Assembly: GCA_022565355.1 (NCBI GenBank)
Contig: JAIUMU010000001.1
Coordinates: 744,001 to 808,000 of the forward strand
Direction of reading: 5' to 3'
Source: Idiomarina sp.
Lineage (GTDB): Bacteria; Pseudomonadota; Gammaproteobacteria; Enterobacterales; Alteromonadaceae
DNA length: 64,000 nt
Part shown: positions 9,093 through 19,597 of the stretch, piece by piece
Layout: the number at the start of each line of letters is the position of its first letter
Numbering within the stretch: the first letter of the stretch is position 1
Notes under the pieces: generated by a model
What the model was told of the DNA's origin: nothing
Databases searched by the model: none
The model's input: only the letters and a program-made list of their open reading frames with translations
Program-made: the position numbers and the translations under genes

Positions 9093-11210
9093 TTACTCAC
9101 CGTTGCTTTCATTACTTGCAGCTTCTTCAGCCGGTTGTGCTTCTTTCATGCTTAAACGCACACGGCCTTGGCGATCGATTTCCAGTACTTTCACTGGCAC
9201 CGATTGGCCAACGGTTAAGTACTCATTCACGTCTTCAACGCGCTTGTCGCTGATTTGGGAAATATGTACCAAGCCATCTTTACCAGGAAGAATGGTAACG
9301 AACGCACCGAAATCTACGATACGCGCTACTTTACCTTCATAGATGCGGCCCACTTCAACTTCTGCAGTTAATGCTTCAATGCGTTTTACCGCAAGTTGTG
9401 CAGCAGCATCATCGGTTGCAGCAATTTTAATCGTGCCATCATCTTCAATTTCAATCGTTGTGCCAGTAGATTCAGTAAGCTCACGGATAACTGCGCCGCC
9501 TTTACCGATTACATCACGAATCTTCTCTGGATTGATTTTCATGATATGGAAGCGTGGCGCGAAATCAGATACGTCATCACGTGCTGAGCTGATCGCTTCA
9601 TCCATTACCGACAAAATGTGTAAACGAGCCGCGCGTGCTTGTGCTAACGCCTGCTCCATAATGTCTTTGGTGATACCTTCAATTTTGATATCCATTTGTA
9701 GTGCGGTAACGCCATCTTTGCTACCCGCTACTTTGAAATCCATATCGCCAAGGTGATCTTCATCGCCTAGGATATCGGAAAGAACTACGAATTTATCGCC
9801 TTCCTTCACCAAGCCCATTGCGATACCCGCAACAGAAGCTTTAATTGGTACACCAGCATCCATCAACGCTAATGAAGTACCACAAACAGAAGCCATTGAG
9901 CTTGAGCCATTTGATTCCGTAATTTCTGATACCACACGAACCGTATACGGGAATTCATCAACGCTAGGCATTACTGCCATTACACCGCGCTTCGCTAAAC
10001 GGCCATGGCCAATTTCACGACGCTTTGGCGAACCAACAAAACCTGTTTCACCTACACAGAAGGGAGGGAAATTGTAATGCAACATGAAACGATCGGTGCG
10101 AGCACCCATGATTTCATCAATGTTCTGAGCATCGCGCTCAGTACCTAACGTTGCCGCTACAATGGCTTGGGTTTCACCACGAGTAAACAATGAAGAACCA
10201 TGCACACGCGGTAAAATGCCAGTACCAACACTAATTGCACGAATCATATCCGGTTCACGGCCATCAATACGAGGCTCACCGGCAGTAATACGGCTGCGAA
10301 CTACATGAGATTCTAAATCATGGAAAATATCGCCAACTTCTTTTTCGTTTAATTCGTCATGCTTCTCGTTTAATGCTTCAAGCACTTCTTTCAGCGCTAC
10401 ATTAAGTGCGCCCTTACGTTCAGCTTTATCGGTAATGCGGTAGGCTTCACCAATTTTTGCTTCGGCTAATTCTTTGATTTCAGCGATAAGCGGTTCGTTC
10501 TTAGGTGCAGGCACCCAATCCCATTTCGGCGTATTCACTTCAGCTGCGAATTCGTTAACCGCACCAATTACTGATTGCAGTTGCTCGTGGCCATACATTA
10601 CGGCACCAAGCATTACGTCTTCACTTAATAGGTTAGCTTCTGATTCCACCATTAATACAGCGGCCTCAGTACCAGCAACAACCAAATCCAAATCTGAACT
10701 TTCGAGTTCAGTTTTAGTTGGGTTCAATACATATTCGTTGTTAACCACACCTACGCGTGCTGCACCAATTGGGCCATTAAACGGAATGCCCGAAACAGCT
10801 AGTGCTGCAGAGGTACCAATTAACGCAACGATATCTGGGTTTACATCTGGGTTTAACGATACAACGGTAGCAATGATTTGCACTTCGTTGTAGAACCCTT
10901 CTGGGAATAATGGGCGAATCGGCCGATCGATTAAGCGGCAGATTAGTGTTTCGCCTTCTGATGGGCGGCCTTCACGTTTGAAGAAGCCACCAGGAATTTT
11001 ACCCGCAGCGTAAGTACGCTCTTGGTAATTTACGGTTAATGGGAAGAAATCAACATCTGGACGGGCTTCTCTTTTGCCCACTACGGTCACGAGTACTGTT
11101 GTGTCATCCATAGTAGCCATTACTGCGCCGGTTGCTTGGCGTGCAATTGCACCAGTTTCTAAAGTAACGGTGTGTTGGCCATACTGAAATTGCTTAATAA
11201 TTGGATTCAC
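9093..11210 (-). CDS. pnp: Polyribonucleotide nucleotidyltransferase (PNPase)
   Basis: PNPase is a phosphorolytic 3'-5' exoribonuclease and a degradosome component. It has 705 residues (E. coli 711): two RNase PH-like domains, a KH domain ([20 protein letters not shown], about residues 555-580) and an S1 domain ([16 protein letters not shown], about 620-690). The start is a GTG with AAAGGA ten bases upstream. It has its own promoter and also receives transcription from rpsO, as in E. coli, where its leader is processed by RNase III. Confidence 0.97.
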   Translation of the reverse strand: MNPIIKQFQYGQHTVTLETGAIARQATGAVMATMDDTTVLVTVVGKREARPDVDFFPLTVNYQERTYAAGKIPGGFFKREGRPSEGETLICRLIDRPIRPLFPEGFYNEVQIIATVVSLNPDVNPDIVALIGTSAALAVSGIPFNGPIGAARVGVVNNEYVLNPTKTELESSDLDLVVAGTEAAVLMVESEANLLSEDVMLGAVMYGHEQLQSVIGAVNEFAAEVNTPKWDWVPAPKNEPLIAEIKELAEAKIGEAYRITDKAERKGALNVALKEVLEALNEKHDELNEKEVGDIFHDLESHVVRSRITAGEPRIDGREPDMIRAISVGTGILPRVHGSSLFTRGETQAIVAATLGTERDAQNIDEIMGARTDRFMLHYNFPPFCVGETGFVGSPKRREIGHGRLAKRGVMAVMPSVDEFPYTVRVVSEITESNGSSSMASVCGTSLALMDAGVPIKASVAGIAMGLVKEGDKFVVLSDILGDEDHLGDMDFKVAGSKDGVTALQMDIKIEGITKDIMEQALAQARAARLHILSVMDEAISSARDDVSDFAPRFHIMKINPEKIRDVIGKGGAVIRELTESTGTTIEIEDDGTIKIAATDDAAAQLAVKRIEALTAEVEVGRIYEGKVARIVDFGAFVTILPGKDGLVHISQISDKRVEDVNEYLTVGQSVPVKVLEIDRQGRVRLSMKEAQPAEEAASNESNGE

Positions 11211-11290
11211 GTTTTGTTTTTCCTTTAACTTACTTAAATTCGCCCTGTCTTTTTCTGGGCCCTGCTCTTACTTACTAATTTTCGAGATTG

Positions 11291-11296
11291 ATTATA
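11291..11296 (-). promoter_or_regulatory. -10 element of a pnp promoter
   Basis: A perfect TATAAT on the minus strand about 80 bases before the pnp start and just after the rpsO hairpin. The -35 region (TTTCTC at 18 bases) is poor. It would let pnp be transcribed independently of rpsO. Confidence 0.5.
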
Positions 11297-11323
11297 CCGA
11301 ATTTTTTCACTTCTGAGAAACAA

Positions 11324-11347
11324 CAAAGGGGCCTATTGGCCCCTTTG
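11324..11347 (-). terminator. rpsO terminator
   Basis: A ten-base-pair stem (CAAAGGGGCC with GGCCCCTTTG) and TATT loop lie 12 bases after the rpsO stop. The minus-strand tail TTGTTTCTC is only moderately T-rich, so partial read-through into pnp is expected. Confidence 0.75.
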
Positions 11348-11358
11348 CTTGCGTGTTA

Positions 11359-11628
11359 TTAACGACGCAATTCTAAACGCTTGATAAGCTCTAAATAACG
11401 CTCATCATTTTTACGCTTAAGATAATCCAACAATTTACGACGTTGGCTTACCATACGCAACAAACCACGACGCGAGTGATGGTCGTGAATGTGCTTTTTG
11501 AAGTGACCTTGCAAATGGTTAATTTGCGCGGTTAATAAAGCTACCTGAACTTCAGGTGAACCTGTATCGCCTTCTGCACGTGCGAAATCTTTTACGATCT
11601 GAGCTTTTACATCTGCACTTAGTGACAT
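11359..11628 (-). CDS. rpsO: 30S ribosomal protein S15
   Basis: S15 is a primary binding protein of the 16S rRNA central domain. It has 89 residues, the normal length, with conserved segments [31 protein letters not shown] and [12 protein letters not shown]. It is followed by a terminator and pnp and preceded by its own promoter, as in E. coli. Confidence 0.98.
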   Translation of the reverse strand: MSLSADVKAQIVKDFARAEGDTGSPEVQVALLTAQINHLQGHFKKHIHDHHSRRGLLRMVSQRRKLLDYLKRKNDERYLELIKRLELRR

Positions 11629-11691
11629 TGTATATCTCCAATTTAATGATGCCGGAGCCGATCACTAATTCAGCCCCAACGGGAAGCGCGG

Positions 11692-11720
11692 ATTATACGC
11701 ACTTAACTTCTTAAAAACAA
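11692..11720 (-). promoter_or_regulatory. rpsO promoter
   Basis: On the minus strand TTGTTT (11715-11720), a 17-base spacer and TATAAT (11692-11697) make a good sigma-70 promoter. It starts inside the last codons of the truB region and gives rpsO-pnp its own transcription. Confidence 0.7.
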
Positions 11721-11726
11721 GATTAA

Positions 11727-12698
11727 TTACTGCGCGTCAGGGAGCGTAAGCACCCTTTTCGGCCAATATTCGCCATTCTCTCGGCGTTCACCTACACCAA
11801 CAAATTGTTGGCTATCCGCAATACGGATTCGCGCTAAGGGTGCCTGCGAATCTTCACGGTTATCGGCATGCACTGGTGTTGCCCCTGCCGGTATCGGTTG
11901 ACCATGCAGAAAGCCATGGCCAATAGCTTGGCTAACAAGAATTTGCGGTAACTGGGTAACCGGCGCATCGATCGGCAATAATAGCGCATCGAGCTCTTGG
12001 TAAGAGAAATCTTCTGGGGTAACTCGCGATGCTACCAATTCCTGTAGCGACGCTAAGCTATGCATTTCTGTTGCTGGATATTCACCAACACCGGTGCGAT
12101 GCAAACTCTTTACGTAGGCTCCACAACCCAACACTTGGCCAAGGTCATCTACTAATGAGCGAATGTACGTACCTTTACTGCAATGCACATCCAGTGTCAC
12201 CAACGGCAAATCGATAGCCACTACGGTAAGTTCATAAATAGTAATGGGCCGCGCTTCTCGCTCAATGGTAATGCCACGGCGCGCGTAATCATACAACGGT
12301 TTCCCCGCATGCTTTAATGCTGAAAACATAGAGGGAACTTGCATGATAGCACCGCGAAATTGCCCCAGAGCTGCATGTACGTCTGCTGCACTTATCGTTA
12401 CTGGTTTTTCTTCCACTACCTCGCCATCGGCATCGCTGGTATTGGTGCGAATACCAAGCTCGGCAACAACACGATACGATTTATCCGCATCGAGCAGAAA
12501 CTGCGCAAACTTAGTTGATTCGCCTAAACATACAGGAAGCATGCCAGTAGCAAGAGGGTCCAGAGCGCCGGTATGGCCGGCTTTCTGAGCATAAAAAATT
12601 CGTTTCACTTGTTGCAGAACGCGGTTTGATGATTCGCCACTCGGCTTATCAACGAGAATCACACCATCAATTGCTCTGCCGCGTGTTTTCCGCGCCAC
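11727..12698 (-). CDS. truB: tRNA pseudouridine(55) synthase
   Basis: TruB makes pseudouridine 55 in the T-loop of tRNAs. It has 323 residues. The catalytic aspartate is D47 in [14 protein letters not shown]. The segments [21 protein letters not shown] and [15 protein letters not shown] are typical of the family. It sits in the standard infB-rbfA-truB-rpsO order, 17 bases after rbfA. Confidence 0.97.
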   Translation of the reverse strand: MARKTRGRAIDGVILVDKPSGESSNRVLQQVKRIFYAQKAGHTGALDPLATGMLPVCLGESTKFAQFLLDADKSYRVVAELGIRTNTSDADGEVVEEKPVTISAADVHAALGQFRGAIMQVPSMFSALKHAGKPLYDYARRGITIEREARPITIYELTVVAIDLPLVTLDVHCSKGTYIRSLVDDLGQVLGCGAYVKSLHRTGVGEYPATEMHSLASLQELVASRVTPEDFSYQELDALLLPIDAPVTQLPQILVSQAIGHGFLHGQPIPAGATPVHADNREDSQAPLARIRIADSQQFVGVGERRENGEYWPKRVLTLPDAQ

Positions 12699-12715
12699 GT
12701 AATCACCTAAAAAAT

Positions 12716-13096
12716 TTAATCGTCTTGATTATTTTTCTTATCATCTTGCTCACGCGCTTCCCGAACCAGCTTCGCCATGCGAATACCTTCCGATAAACTG
12801 TAATCGTGAACAAATCGTAGGTTGGGTGTAATACGCGATTTAATGCGCTTACCCAATAATGAGCGGATATAGCCTGAAGCATCGTTCAACACTTGTACTG
12901 CTACCTTCACTTGCTCTTCTTCGTCTTGCAAAAAGGTAACAAACACTTTTGCATAAGCAAGATCGCGGGATACTTCTACATCGTTCACGGTTGGCATAAC
13001 CACTCGTGGGTCTTTGATTTCGCGTTGCAAAATCATGGCGATTTCACGCTGCATTTGCTGCGAAAAGCGATCCGTACGATTATATTCTTTCTTCAT
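12716..13096 (-). CDS. rbfA: 30S ribosome-binding factor A
   Basis: RbfA binds 30S precursors and supports late 16S rRNA maturation and cold growth. The 126-residue KH-like protein has the conserved parts [25 protein letters not shown] and LRFVHDYS. An AGGAG ribosome-binding site sits just before the ATG and immediately after a hairpin that separates it from infB. Confidence 0.96.
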   Translation of the reverse strand: MKKEYNRTDRFSQQMQREIAMILQREIKDPRVVMPTVNDVEVSRDLAYAKVFVTFLQDEEEQVKVAVQVLNDASGYIRSLLGKRIKSRITPNLRFVHDYSLSEGIRMAKLVREAREQDDKKNNQDD

Positions 13097-13111
13097 TGAA
13101 ACTCCTGAAAA

Positions 13112-13133
13112 CTCCCCAGCTTACGCTGGGGAG
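13112..13133 (-). terminator. Intra-operon hairpin between infB and rbfA
   Basis: CTCCCCAGC pairs perfectly with GCTGGGGAG around a four-base loop, followed by only four Ts and then the rbfA ribosome-binding site. Because the operon continues, it is more likely a partial attenuator or RNA-processing/stability element than a full terminator. Confidence 0.5.
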
Positions 13134-13146
13134 ATTCACATTTAAC

Positions 13147-15843
13147 TTAAAGAGTACGCTCAACTTGAATCGTTTCGAATACTTCGATTTGGTCTCCTGG
13201 ACGCACATCGTTGTAGTTTTTCACACCGATACCACATTCCATACCATTACGAACTTCTTGCACGTCGTCTTTGAAGCGACGCAGCGATTCAAGCTCACCT
13301 TCGTAAATTACAACATTATCGCGTAATACACGAATAGGTGCTGATCGTTTCACGATACCCTCTGTAACCATACACCCAGCAATTGCGCCAATTTTCGGTG
13401 ATTTAAATACATCACGAACTTCGGCTAAACCAATAATCTGCTGCTTAAACTCTGGAGCCAGCATACCGGTCATTGCTTGGCGAACTTCGTCGATTACATC
13501 GTAGATAACGCTGTAATAACGTAACTCAATATTTTCGTTCTCAGAAATTCTTCGCGCTGTAGCGTCGGCTCGAACATTAAAACCAATTACAATGGCGTTC
13601 GATGCACCAGCTAAGCTGATATCTGTTTCTGTAATACCGCCAACACCACTACCAATAATATTCACTTTTACTTCATCGGTAGATAGTTTATTTAGTGATT
13701 CACTAATGGCTTCAAGAGAACCCTGAACATCAGCTTTAATCACTAGGTTCATATCCGATACGTCGCCTTCTTCCATGCTGTTAAACATGTTTTCTAGCTT
13801 CGCTTTCTGCTGGCGTGCCAGCTTCACATCACGATATTTACCTTGGCGATAGTTCGATACTTCACGGGCCTTACGCTCATCTTTTACTACAGCAACTTCA
13901 TCACCCGCCTGCGGAACACCGGATAAACCGAGTATTTCCACTGGGATTGAAGGGCCTGCTTGATCAACTTCTTGGCCTAATTCATTGCGCATCGCCCGAA
14001 TACGTCCGTACTCCAAGCCACACAACACGATATCACCACGATTCAAGGTACCGCTTTGTATCAATACGGTTGCAACTGGGCCACGGCCTTTATCTAGACG
14101 TGATTCAATTACGAGGCCAGCGGCCATCCCATCAACGTGCGCTTTTAAATCGAGTAATTCAGCTTGCAATAGAATCGCTTCTAATAACGCATCAATATTC
14201 TCGCCGCTTTTCGCTGATACGTGCACAAACTGAGTATCGCCACCCCATTCTTCGGAAAGAACATCGTGTTGCGAAAGTTCAGATTTAACGCGATCTGGAT
14301 CCGCTTCCGGCTTATCAATTTTATTCACTGCAACAATCATTGGCACGTTTGCTGCTTTCGCATGCTGAACGGCTTCAATTGTTTGTGGCATTACACCATC
14401 GTCTGCAGCTACTACTAAGATAACCACATCAGTTGCACTAGCACCACGTGCCCGCATTGAGGTAAACGCAGCGTGACCTGGCGTATCTAAGAAGGTAATC
14501 ATGCCATGGCCAGTATCTACGTGATACGCACCAATATGCTGAGTAATACCACCGGCTTCACCATCGGCAACCTTCGCTTTCCGAATGTAATCAAGTAACG
14601 ACGTTTTACCGTGGTCAACGTGACCCATAACAGTAACTACCGGCGCGCGTGGTTGTAATTCACCATCATCGCTACGATCGCCTAATACGGATTGTTCAAG
14701 TTCGTTATCCGAAACCATCGTGAATTTATGGCCCATTTCTTCAACCACTAATGATGCAGTTTCCTGATCAAGTACTTGGTTGATGGTTACCATTTCACCC
14801 ATTTTCATCATGGTTTTGATAACTTCAGAAGCTTTTACAGCCATCCGGCTTGATAGCTCAGCAACGGTAATCGTTTCTGGTATACGCACGATACGCTCAA
14901 CAGGCGATGCCGGCTTATTAAAGCCATGCTGCATGCTTGATGGGCCTTTCTTGCTGCCTTTACGGCGGCGTTCACGGCGTGATGAATCATCTTTATCATC
15001 ATCTTTGCCACGACGCTTCGTTTTCTTCGCTGTACGGCGGCCACGGCGTTCTTCTTCCGTGTCTTGCTGTTCTTCAGCAAACTTCGCAGTGGTAGACGTA
15101 GTAAAGTGAACATCTTCCAATTCAGCTTTCTTGCGGCGGGCTTCTTCTTCTTCCCAACGCGCTTGGTTCTCTTCGGCTAAACGGCGAGCTTCAGCAGCTT
15201 GCAATTTCGCTTCTTCTTCAACCTTCTTCGCAGTTTCCGCTTCTTGCGCTTTCCGCAAACGCTCTGCTTCAATTTTCGCAGCTTCAGCTTTCGCTTTTTC
15301 TTCCGGTGATTTCTCTACCTGCGGCTGCGCTTTTACTTTGGCCTGCTCAGCTTTACGTTTTTCATCGGCAGCTTGCTTCTTCGCTTCAGCTTCTGCTTTT
15401 GCACGAACTTTGGCCGCTTCTTCGGCTTCCGCCTTGGCTTTCGCTTGCGCTGCTTCTTTCGCCTTCGCTTCCGCTTCTAAACGCGCCTGCTCTGCTTCTT
15501 GAGCGATACGTTCGTCTTCCAAACGTTGCTCTTCTTCAGGAGTACGTTTCACATAAGTACGTTTTTTGCGAACTTCCACCTGCACAGCTTTCGCTTTACC
15601 AGGGCCAGCATTAATACTCAACGTACTACGGGTTTTCCGCTTCAGTGTCATCCGGCTTGGTGCGGCATTTCCATCACCACCATGCGCTTTGTTCAAATGC
15701 GCGAGTAGCTGCGCCTTTTCATCTTCAGAAACTGTATCGCTGGCATCACTTTTGCTAATGCCCGCTTCGCTTAACTGTTTTAGCAAGCGATCAACGGAGG
15801 TTCCGATATCACTGGCAAGTTTTTCGATTTTGACTTCTGCCAT
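13147..15843 (-). CDS. infB: Translation initiation factor IF-2
   Basis: IF-2 is the GTPase that brings fMet-tRNA to the 30S subunit and promotes subunit joining. It has 898 residues (E. coli 890). The N-terminal IF2N fold (about 1-50) is followed by a long charged linker rich in A/E/K (about 90-300). The G domain then begins, with G1 GHVDHGKT at about 405-412, DTPGHAAF and NKIDKPEAD, and domains II-IV end with [18 protein letters not shown]. It lies in the rimP-nusA-infB-rbfA-truB operon, 25 bases after nusA. Confidence 0.98.
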   Translation of the reverse strand: MAEVKIEKLASDIGTSVDRLLKQLSEAGISKSDASDTVSEDEKAQLLAHLNKAHGGDGNAAPSRMTLKRKTRSTLSINAGPGKAKAVQVEVRKKRTYVKRTPEEEQRLEDERIAQEAEQARLEAEAKAKEAAQAKAKAEAEEAAKVRAKAEAEAKKQAADEKRKAEQAKVKAQPQVEKSPEEKAKAEAAKIEAERLRKAQEAETAKKVEEEAKLQAAEARRLAEENQARWEEEEARRKKAELEDVHFTTSTTAKFAEEQQDTEEERRGRRTAKKTKRRGKDDDKDDSSRRERRRKGSKKGPSSMQHGFNKPASPVERIVRIPETITVAELSSRMAVKASEVIKTMMKMGEMVTINQVLDQETASLVVEEMGHKFTMVSDNELEQSVLGDRSDDGELQPRAPVVTVMGHVDHGKTSLLDYIRKAKVADGEAGGITQHIGAYHVDTGHGMITFLDTPGHAAFTSMRARGASATDVVILVVAADDGVMPQTIEAVQHAKAANVPMIVAVNKIDKPEADPDRVKSELSQHDVLSEEWGGDTQFVHVSAKSGENIDALLEAILLQAELLDLKAHVDGMAAGLVIESRLDKGRGPVATVLIQSGTLNRGDIVLCGLEYGRIRAMRNELGQEVDQAGPSIPVEILGLSGVPQAGDEVAVVKDERKAREVSNYRQGKYRDVKLARQQKAKLENMFNSMEEGDVSDMNLVIKADVQGSLEAISESLNKLSTDEVKVNIIGSGVGGITETDISLAGASNAIVIGFNVRADATARRISENENIELRYYSVIYDVIDEVRQAMTGMLAPEFKQQIIGLAEVRDVFKSPKIGAIAGCMVTEGIVKRSAPIRVLRDNVVIYEGELESLRRFKDDVQEVRNGMECGIGVKNYNDVRPGDQIEVFETIQVERTL

Positions 15844-15868
15844 CTAATTCATACCTCACTTAAACTGT

Positions 15869-17368
15869 TTATGCTTCGTCACTAAACCAACAAATGTTGC
15901 GAGCTTTCATAATCAGCTCACCAGCCGTTGTTGGTGTTAATGATTGAATGCTTTCTAAATCATCGGTGCCTTGCTCGGCCAAATCTTCCAGCGTTTTCAC
16001 ACCAATAGCGGCCAATTCATAAGCTAAATGGCTATCCATTCCTTCTAGCTCCAGCAAGGTTGAATCAGGCTCTGCACCTTCTAACGATTCTTCGGTTTTC
16101 AATGCTTTAGTGGTTAAGAAATCACGCGCTCTGCTGCGTAACTCTTCCACGATATCTTCATCCATACCCTCAACAGAAAGTAGTTCTGCTACGGGTACAT
16201 AAGCAATTTCTTCTAGCGTTGAGAAACCTTCATCAATCAGTACACCAGCGAAATCTTCGTCGATTTCTAGGCCTTCCGTGAATAATGCGGTTATCCGCTC
16301 AGATTCAGCTTCATTGCGTGCGTTAAAGTCAGCTACGGTCATTACGTTAAGTTCCCAGCCGGTAAGCTGGCTAGCTAAACGAACGTTTTGGCCATTCCGG
16401 CCAATAGCTTGCGCGAGGTTACCCTCTTCAACCGCAACTTCCATGGTATGCGTTTCTTCATCCATAACAATAGAAACAACTTCAGCTGGCGCCATCGCGT
16501 TAATCACGAACTGCGCTGGGTTATCGTCCCAAAGTACGATATCAACCCGCTCACCACCTAGTTCACTAGAAACGGCTTGTACGCGAGCTCCGCGCATACC
16601 TACACAAGCACCCACTGGATCAATGCGGCGATCATTACTTTTCACAGCAATTTTCGCCCGTGAACCTGGATCCCGAGCAGCGCCCTTCACTTCAATCATC
16701 TCTTCGCCAATTTCTGGCACTTCAATGCGGAATAGCTCAATCAGGAAATCAGGATGCGTGCGGCTTACAAATAACTGTGCACCGCGCGCTTCAGGGCGCA
16801 CGGCAAATAACAAACCACGAACACGGTCGCCTGGGCGAACACTTTCGCGCGGCAACATATCATCACGGAATATAACCGCTTCAGCGTTGTTACCTAAATC
16901 TAGTAATACGTTATCGCGAGTTGCTTTTTTCACTGTACCGTTAATCAATGTACCTACTTGATCTTCGTACTGCTCAACAACTTGCGCACGCTCAGCTTCA
17001 CGAACCTTTTGCACAATTACTTGCTTGGCGGTTTGTGTAGTAATGCGATCAAACTGAATCGAATCAATTTTGTCTTCGATGTAATCACCGATTTGAATAT
17101 CAGGATCATCGATTTGCGCCGCGGATAACGAAATCTCAGCATATGGATTCTCTAAAGCTCCATCTGGATCAGCAACCACCATCCAACGGCGGAATGTTTC
17201 GAATTCACCCGTATTCCGGTCGATTGCCACACGTACTTCGATATCGCCTTCAGATTTCTTACGAGTTGCGGTTGCAATCGCAATTTCTAGGGCTTCAAAA
17301 ATCTTTTCGCGTGGTACTGATTTCTCATTGGAAACAGCCTCTGCAACCAGCAAAATCTCTTTATTCAT
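15869..17368 (-). CDS. nusA: Transcription termination/antitermination factor NusA
   Basis: NusA binds RNA polymerase and RNA and modulates pausing, termination and antitermination. It has 499 residues (E. coli 495). It contains the N-terminal polymerase-binding domain and an S1 domain ([20 protein letters not shown], about 137-200). Two KH domains follow (including [15 protein letters not shown] and [15 protein letters not shown]), then two C-terminal acidic helix-hairpin repeats characteristic of gammaproteobacteria. It lies between rimP and infB, and in E. coli it autoregulates this operon. Confidence 0.98.
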   Translation of the reverse strand: MNKEILLVAEAVSNEKSVPREKIFEALEIAIATATRKKSEGDIEVRVAIDRNTGEFETFRRWMVVADPDGALENPYAEISLSAAQIDDPDIQIGDYIEDKIDSIQFDRITTQTAKQVIVQKVREAERAQVVEQYEDQVGTLINGTVKKATRDNVLLDLGNNAEAVIFRDDMLPRESVRPGDRVRGLLFAVRPEARGAQLFVSRTHPDFLIELFRIEVPEIGEEMIEVKGAARDPGSRAKIAVKSNDRRIDPVGACVGMRGARVQAVSSELGGERVDIVLWDDNPAQFVINAMAPAEVVSIVMDEETHTMEVAVEEGNLAQAIGRNGQNVRLASQLTGWELNVMTVADFNARNEAESERITALFTEGLEIDEDFAGVLIDEGFSTLEEIAYVPVAELLSVEGMDEDIVEELRSRARDFLTTKALKTEESLEGAEPDSTLLELEGMDSHLAYELAAIGVKTLEDLAEQGTDDLESIQSLTPTTAGELIMKARNICWFSDEA

Positions 17369-17438
17369 GCTCTTGCCTCGTTTACGCTCTCAACATCAGC
17401 GCTTTTAACATTTTGCGCTTTCATTTTAACGCTATTAA

Positions 17439-17894
17439 TTAATCGAACTTCGGTACTAAGTGTGCCTTTTTGATTGCACTCATGGGTACCTTAAATGAAT
17501 CTTCACCGATAGTGAAAACTATCACGTTATCTTCAACTGCCGTAATAACAGCAGTAAATTTGCGGCGATTCTCGAGTGCAACGTTAAGCTGCACTGCTGC
17601 TTCCTCGCCAATAAACTGTTCAAAGTGAGCCGCTTTAAAGAATGGGCGTTCCATTCCTGGCGACGATACTTCTAAAAAGTATTCGGTATTAATTGGATCT
17701 TCTACATCAAGAACAGCGCTCACCTGATGGCTCACATCAGCGCAATTATCAACGGTAATCCCTTCTTCGTGATCAATGTATACGCGCAAAGTAGATTGCT
17801 TACTGCGTATAAATTCTACACCGATCAATTCAAAACCAGCCGCAGCAACGGCGGGCTCAAGCATATTTGTTAGTCGTTCAACCAAAGTTGCCAA
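17439..17894 (-). CDS. rimP: Ribosome maturation factor RimP
   Basis: RimP is needed for 30S assembly. I place the start at a TTG (17894) with GGAGG five bases upstream, giving 151 residues (E. coli 150) that begin MATLVERLTNML. The longer frame to 17912 would also begin with TTG but lacks a binding site. The conserved segments are GFELIGVEFIRS, LRVYIDHEEGI and CADVSHQVSAVLDVEDPI. A U-run hairpin lies just 17 bases before the start, so expression is probably set by read-through or antitermination. Confidence 0.94.
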   Translation of the reverse strand: MATLVERLTNMLEPAVAAAGFELIGVEFIRSKQSTLRVYIDHEEGITVDNCADVSHQVSAVLDVEDPINTEYFLEVSSPGMERPFFKAAHFEQFIGEEAAVQLNVALENRRKFTAVITAVEDNVIVFTIGEDSFKVPMSAIKKAHLVPKFD

Positions 17895-17910
17895 CTCAAC
17901 CTCCAGAAAC

Positions 17911-17930
17911 AAAAAAAGGGCATAATGCCC
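17911..17930 (-). terminator. Second terminator hairpin in the rimP-nusA leader
   Basis: On the minus strand GGGCA-TTA-TGCCC followed by seven Ts, directly ahead of the rimP ribosome-binding site. A perfect TTGACA (revcomp at 17941-17946) sits just upstream but has no good -10 at the right distance. The stem is short, so termination is likely partial. Confidence 0.5.
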
Positions 17931-17970
17931 AGTTCTCAGGTGTCAAAACTAATGCCAGCTAGGCTAAAAA

Positions 17971-17999
17971 AGCAAAAAGCCCCGGACATTGTCGGGGCT
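17971..17999 (-). terminator. Terminator after initiator tRNA gene
   Basis: The minus-strand hairpin AGCCCC...GGGGCT (17978-17983 with 17994-17999, inner GAC/GTC, one bulged G) is followed by TTTTTGCTTTTTT. It ends the metY transcript before rimP. Confidence 0.75.
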
Positions 18000-18121
18000 A
18001 TTTCACTAGTGCCTTTCGACCTGAGTTTACCGGGTTGTGTTGCATCTTATCCGAAGAATGCTACACACATGTGACTTAACCCATGACTACTATACAACAA
18101 GTAGTACCGTTAAACTCGAAC

Positions 18122-18198
<77 letters not shown>

Positions 18199-18211
18199 TC
18201 CGATATTGCAT

Positions 18212-18239
18212 ATTATACTCTGTTACGTTGAATATTCAA
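18212..18239 (-). promoter_or_regulatory. Promoter of the initiator tRNA gene
   Basis: TTGAAT (18234-18239), a 16-base spacer and TATAAT (18212-18217) on the minus strand. Its expected start is about seven bases before the mature tRNA 5' end. This is a strong sigma-70 match. Confidence 0.72.
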
Positions 18240-18311
18240 CTGCTAAAAACTTTTGTAACCACTTCTAGTGAAATTAAAAGTTTTTAATTAACAATAGGAT
18301 AACATTAACTT

Positions 18312-18398
18312 TGGTGCCGAAGACGAGACTCGAACTCGTACGCTCAATTGAGCACCACCCCCTCAAGATGGCGTGTCTACCAATTCCACCACTTCGGC
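18312..18398 (-). tRNA. leuU: tRNA-Leu (GAG)
   Basis: An 87-base class II tRNA with a long variable arm and encoded CCA. The acceptor GCCGAAG pairs with CTTCGGC, the D-arm is TGGTGGAATTGGTAGACACG, and the anticodon loop CTTGAGG contains GAG (revcomp of 18362-18364). It lies between secG and metY exactly as leuU does in E. coli. Confidence 0.97.
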
Positions 18399-18442
18399 TT
18401 AATTTTCAACTTATTGCGCAAACTTAATTACGCTCACACGAG

Positions 18443-18757
18443 TTAATTACCTGGCGGTAAATCGTTCGGTGGTGTTTGTTCGGTTGGCTCTTCAGTTAAA
18501 TCAATCCAATCGTCGGCAGGAGCACGCTCACCAGCAACGATACTACCTAACAATAGGCTTAACAAAAAGAACGACACTGCTACAATCGCGGTCATGCGGG
18601 TAAGGAAGTTACCTGAACCGCCAGAACCAAATACGGTATTTGAAGCACCAGCTCCAAATGAAGCACCCATATCTGCGCCCTTGCCTTGTTGCAACATAAT
18701 TAAGGCAATCAAAGCTATCGCAACCAAAAGGTAAACTACTAATAGAACTTCATACAT
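18443..18757 (-). CDS. secG: Protein-export membrane protein SecG
   Basis: SecG is the small partner of the SecYEG translocon. The ATG at 18757 gives 104 residues beginning [21 protein letters not shown] lies 11 bases before it. The longer reading frame (to 18826) runs into tpiA and is not needed. It has two membrane helices (about 2-22 and 52-72) separated by the conserved [16 protein letters not shown]-type loop, and a proline/acid-rich tail. It begins only four bases after tpiA ends. Confidence 0.95.
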   Translation of the reverse strand: MYEVLLVVYLLVAIALIALIMLQQGKGADMGASFGAGASNTVFGSGGSGNFLTRMTAIVAVSFFLLSLLLGSIVAGERAPADDWIDLTEEPTEQTPPNDLPPGN

Positions 18758-18761
18758 AAAT

Positions 18762-19508
18762 TTAAATATCCTTTGCTGCCTTGCATATGGCATCAAACTG
18801 TTCGGTATCGAGACTAGCACCGCCAATCAGGCCACCATCGATATCGGGTTGGCTAAACAGTGTATTCGCGTTATCTGCTTTTACACTACCACCATATAAA
18901 ATTTGCAACTTCTGCGCTTCTTCAGGTGCTTTGCTAGCCACCCAAGCACGAATCATCTTGTGCACTTCCTGAGCTTGCTCAGGTGATGCAGTAACCCCTG
19001 TACCTATTGCCCAAACTGGCTCGTAAGCGATTACTAAGCGTTCAAAATCAGCTTTTTGTAGCGCGGCTTCAAGTTGTTCTTGAATTACCGATTCTACCGC
19101 ATTTGCTTCTCGCTCGGCTAGTGTTTCACCAACACAAAGCACTGGGATCAAATCGGAACTCTGTGCTTGCTGTACTTTTTTCGCAATTACCGCATCGGTA
19201 TCCGCAAACAATGCACGCCGCTCTGAGTGCCCAACTAAAACAAACTTACAACCTACATCTGCAAGCATTTCTGCACTTATTTCGCCAGTAAATGCACCGG
19301 ATAAGTGCTCGCTGCAGTTTTGCCCACCTATGTGAATGCCGATTGGTTCAAATAGAACTTCTGCGGTTTTCAAATAAACAGCTGGAGGACAAATAACCAC
19401 CTGCACCTGCTCTTGCGTATCAACATGGTGAAAGTGCTCAGCCATTTCTTTTAAGAGGCCGATACCGCCGTTTAATTTCCAGTTGGCAATAACCAGTGTT
19501 TGTCTCAC
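18762..19508 (-). CDS. tpiA: Triose-phosphate isomerase
   Basis: Interconverts dihydroxyacetone phosphate and glyceraldehyde 3-phosphate. I use the GTG at 19508, preceded by AGGAG at six bases, giving 248 residues (E. coli 255); a longer frame to 19568 has no binding site. Catalytic residues are K11 (ANWKLNG), H94 (GHSERR) and E163 ([11 protein letters not shown]). The phosphate-binding YGGSVK is present. It lies between glmM and secG. Confidence 0.96.
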   Translation of the reverse strand: MRQTLVIANWKLNGGIGLLKEMAEHFHHVDTQEQVQVVICPPAVYLKTAEVLFEPIGIHIGGQNCSEHLSGAFTGEISAEMLADVGCKFVLVGHSERRALFADTDAVIAKKVQQAQSSDLIPVLCVGETLAEREANAVESVIQEQLEAALQKADFERLVIAYEPVWAIGTGVTASPEQAQEVHKMIRAWVASKAPEEAQKLQILYGGSVKADNANTLFSQPDIDGGLIGGASLDTEQFDAICKAAKDI

Positions 19509-19532
19509 ATGACACTCCTGTAAGCGGCGCAG

Positions 19533-19561
19533 ATAGTACCTGACATCAAGGTCTGATACAA
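19533..19561 (-). promoter_or_regulatory. Candidate tpiA promoter
   Basis: TTGTAT (19556-19561), a 17-base spacer and TACTAT (19533-19538) on the minus strand, 25 bases before the tpiA start. A moderate sigma-70 match. Confidence 0.45.
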
Positions 19562-19597
19562 GCACCACTATTGAAAAATTTATTGACTGCTCAATGC

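Noticed and set aside
15131-15502. Repetitive Ala/Ser-rich frame opposite infB
   Set aside because: It mirrors the A/E/K-rich linker of IF-2; the repeats are codon-level low complexity, not a gene or a DNA repeat element.
16278-16961. 227-codon open frame opposite nusA
   Set aside because: Antisense shadow of a certain gene; composition rich in Ser/Arg/Pro/Thr and no family features.
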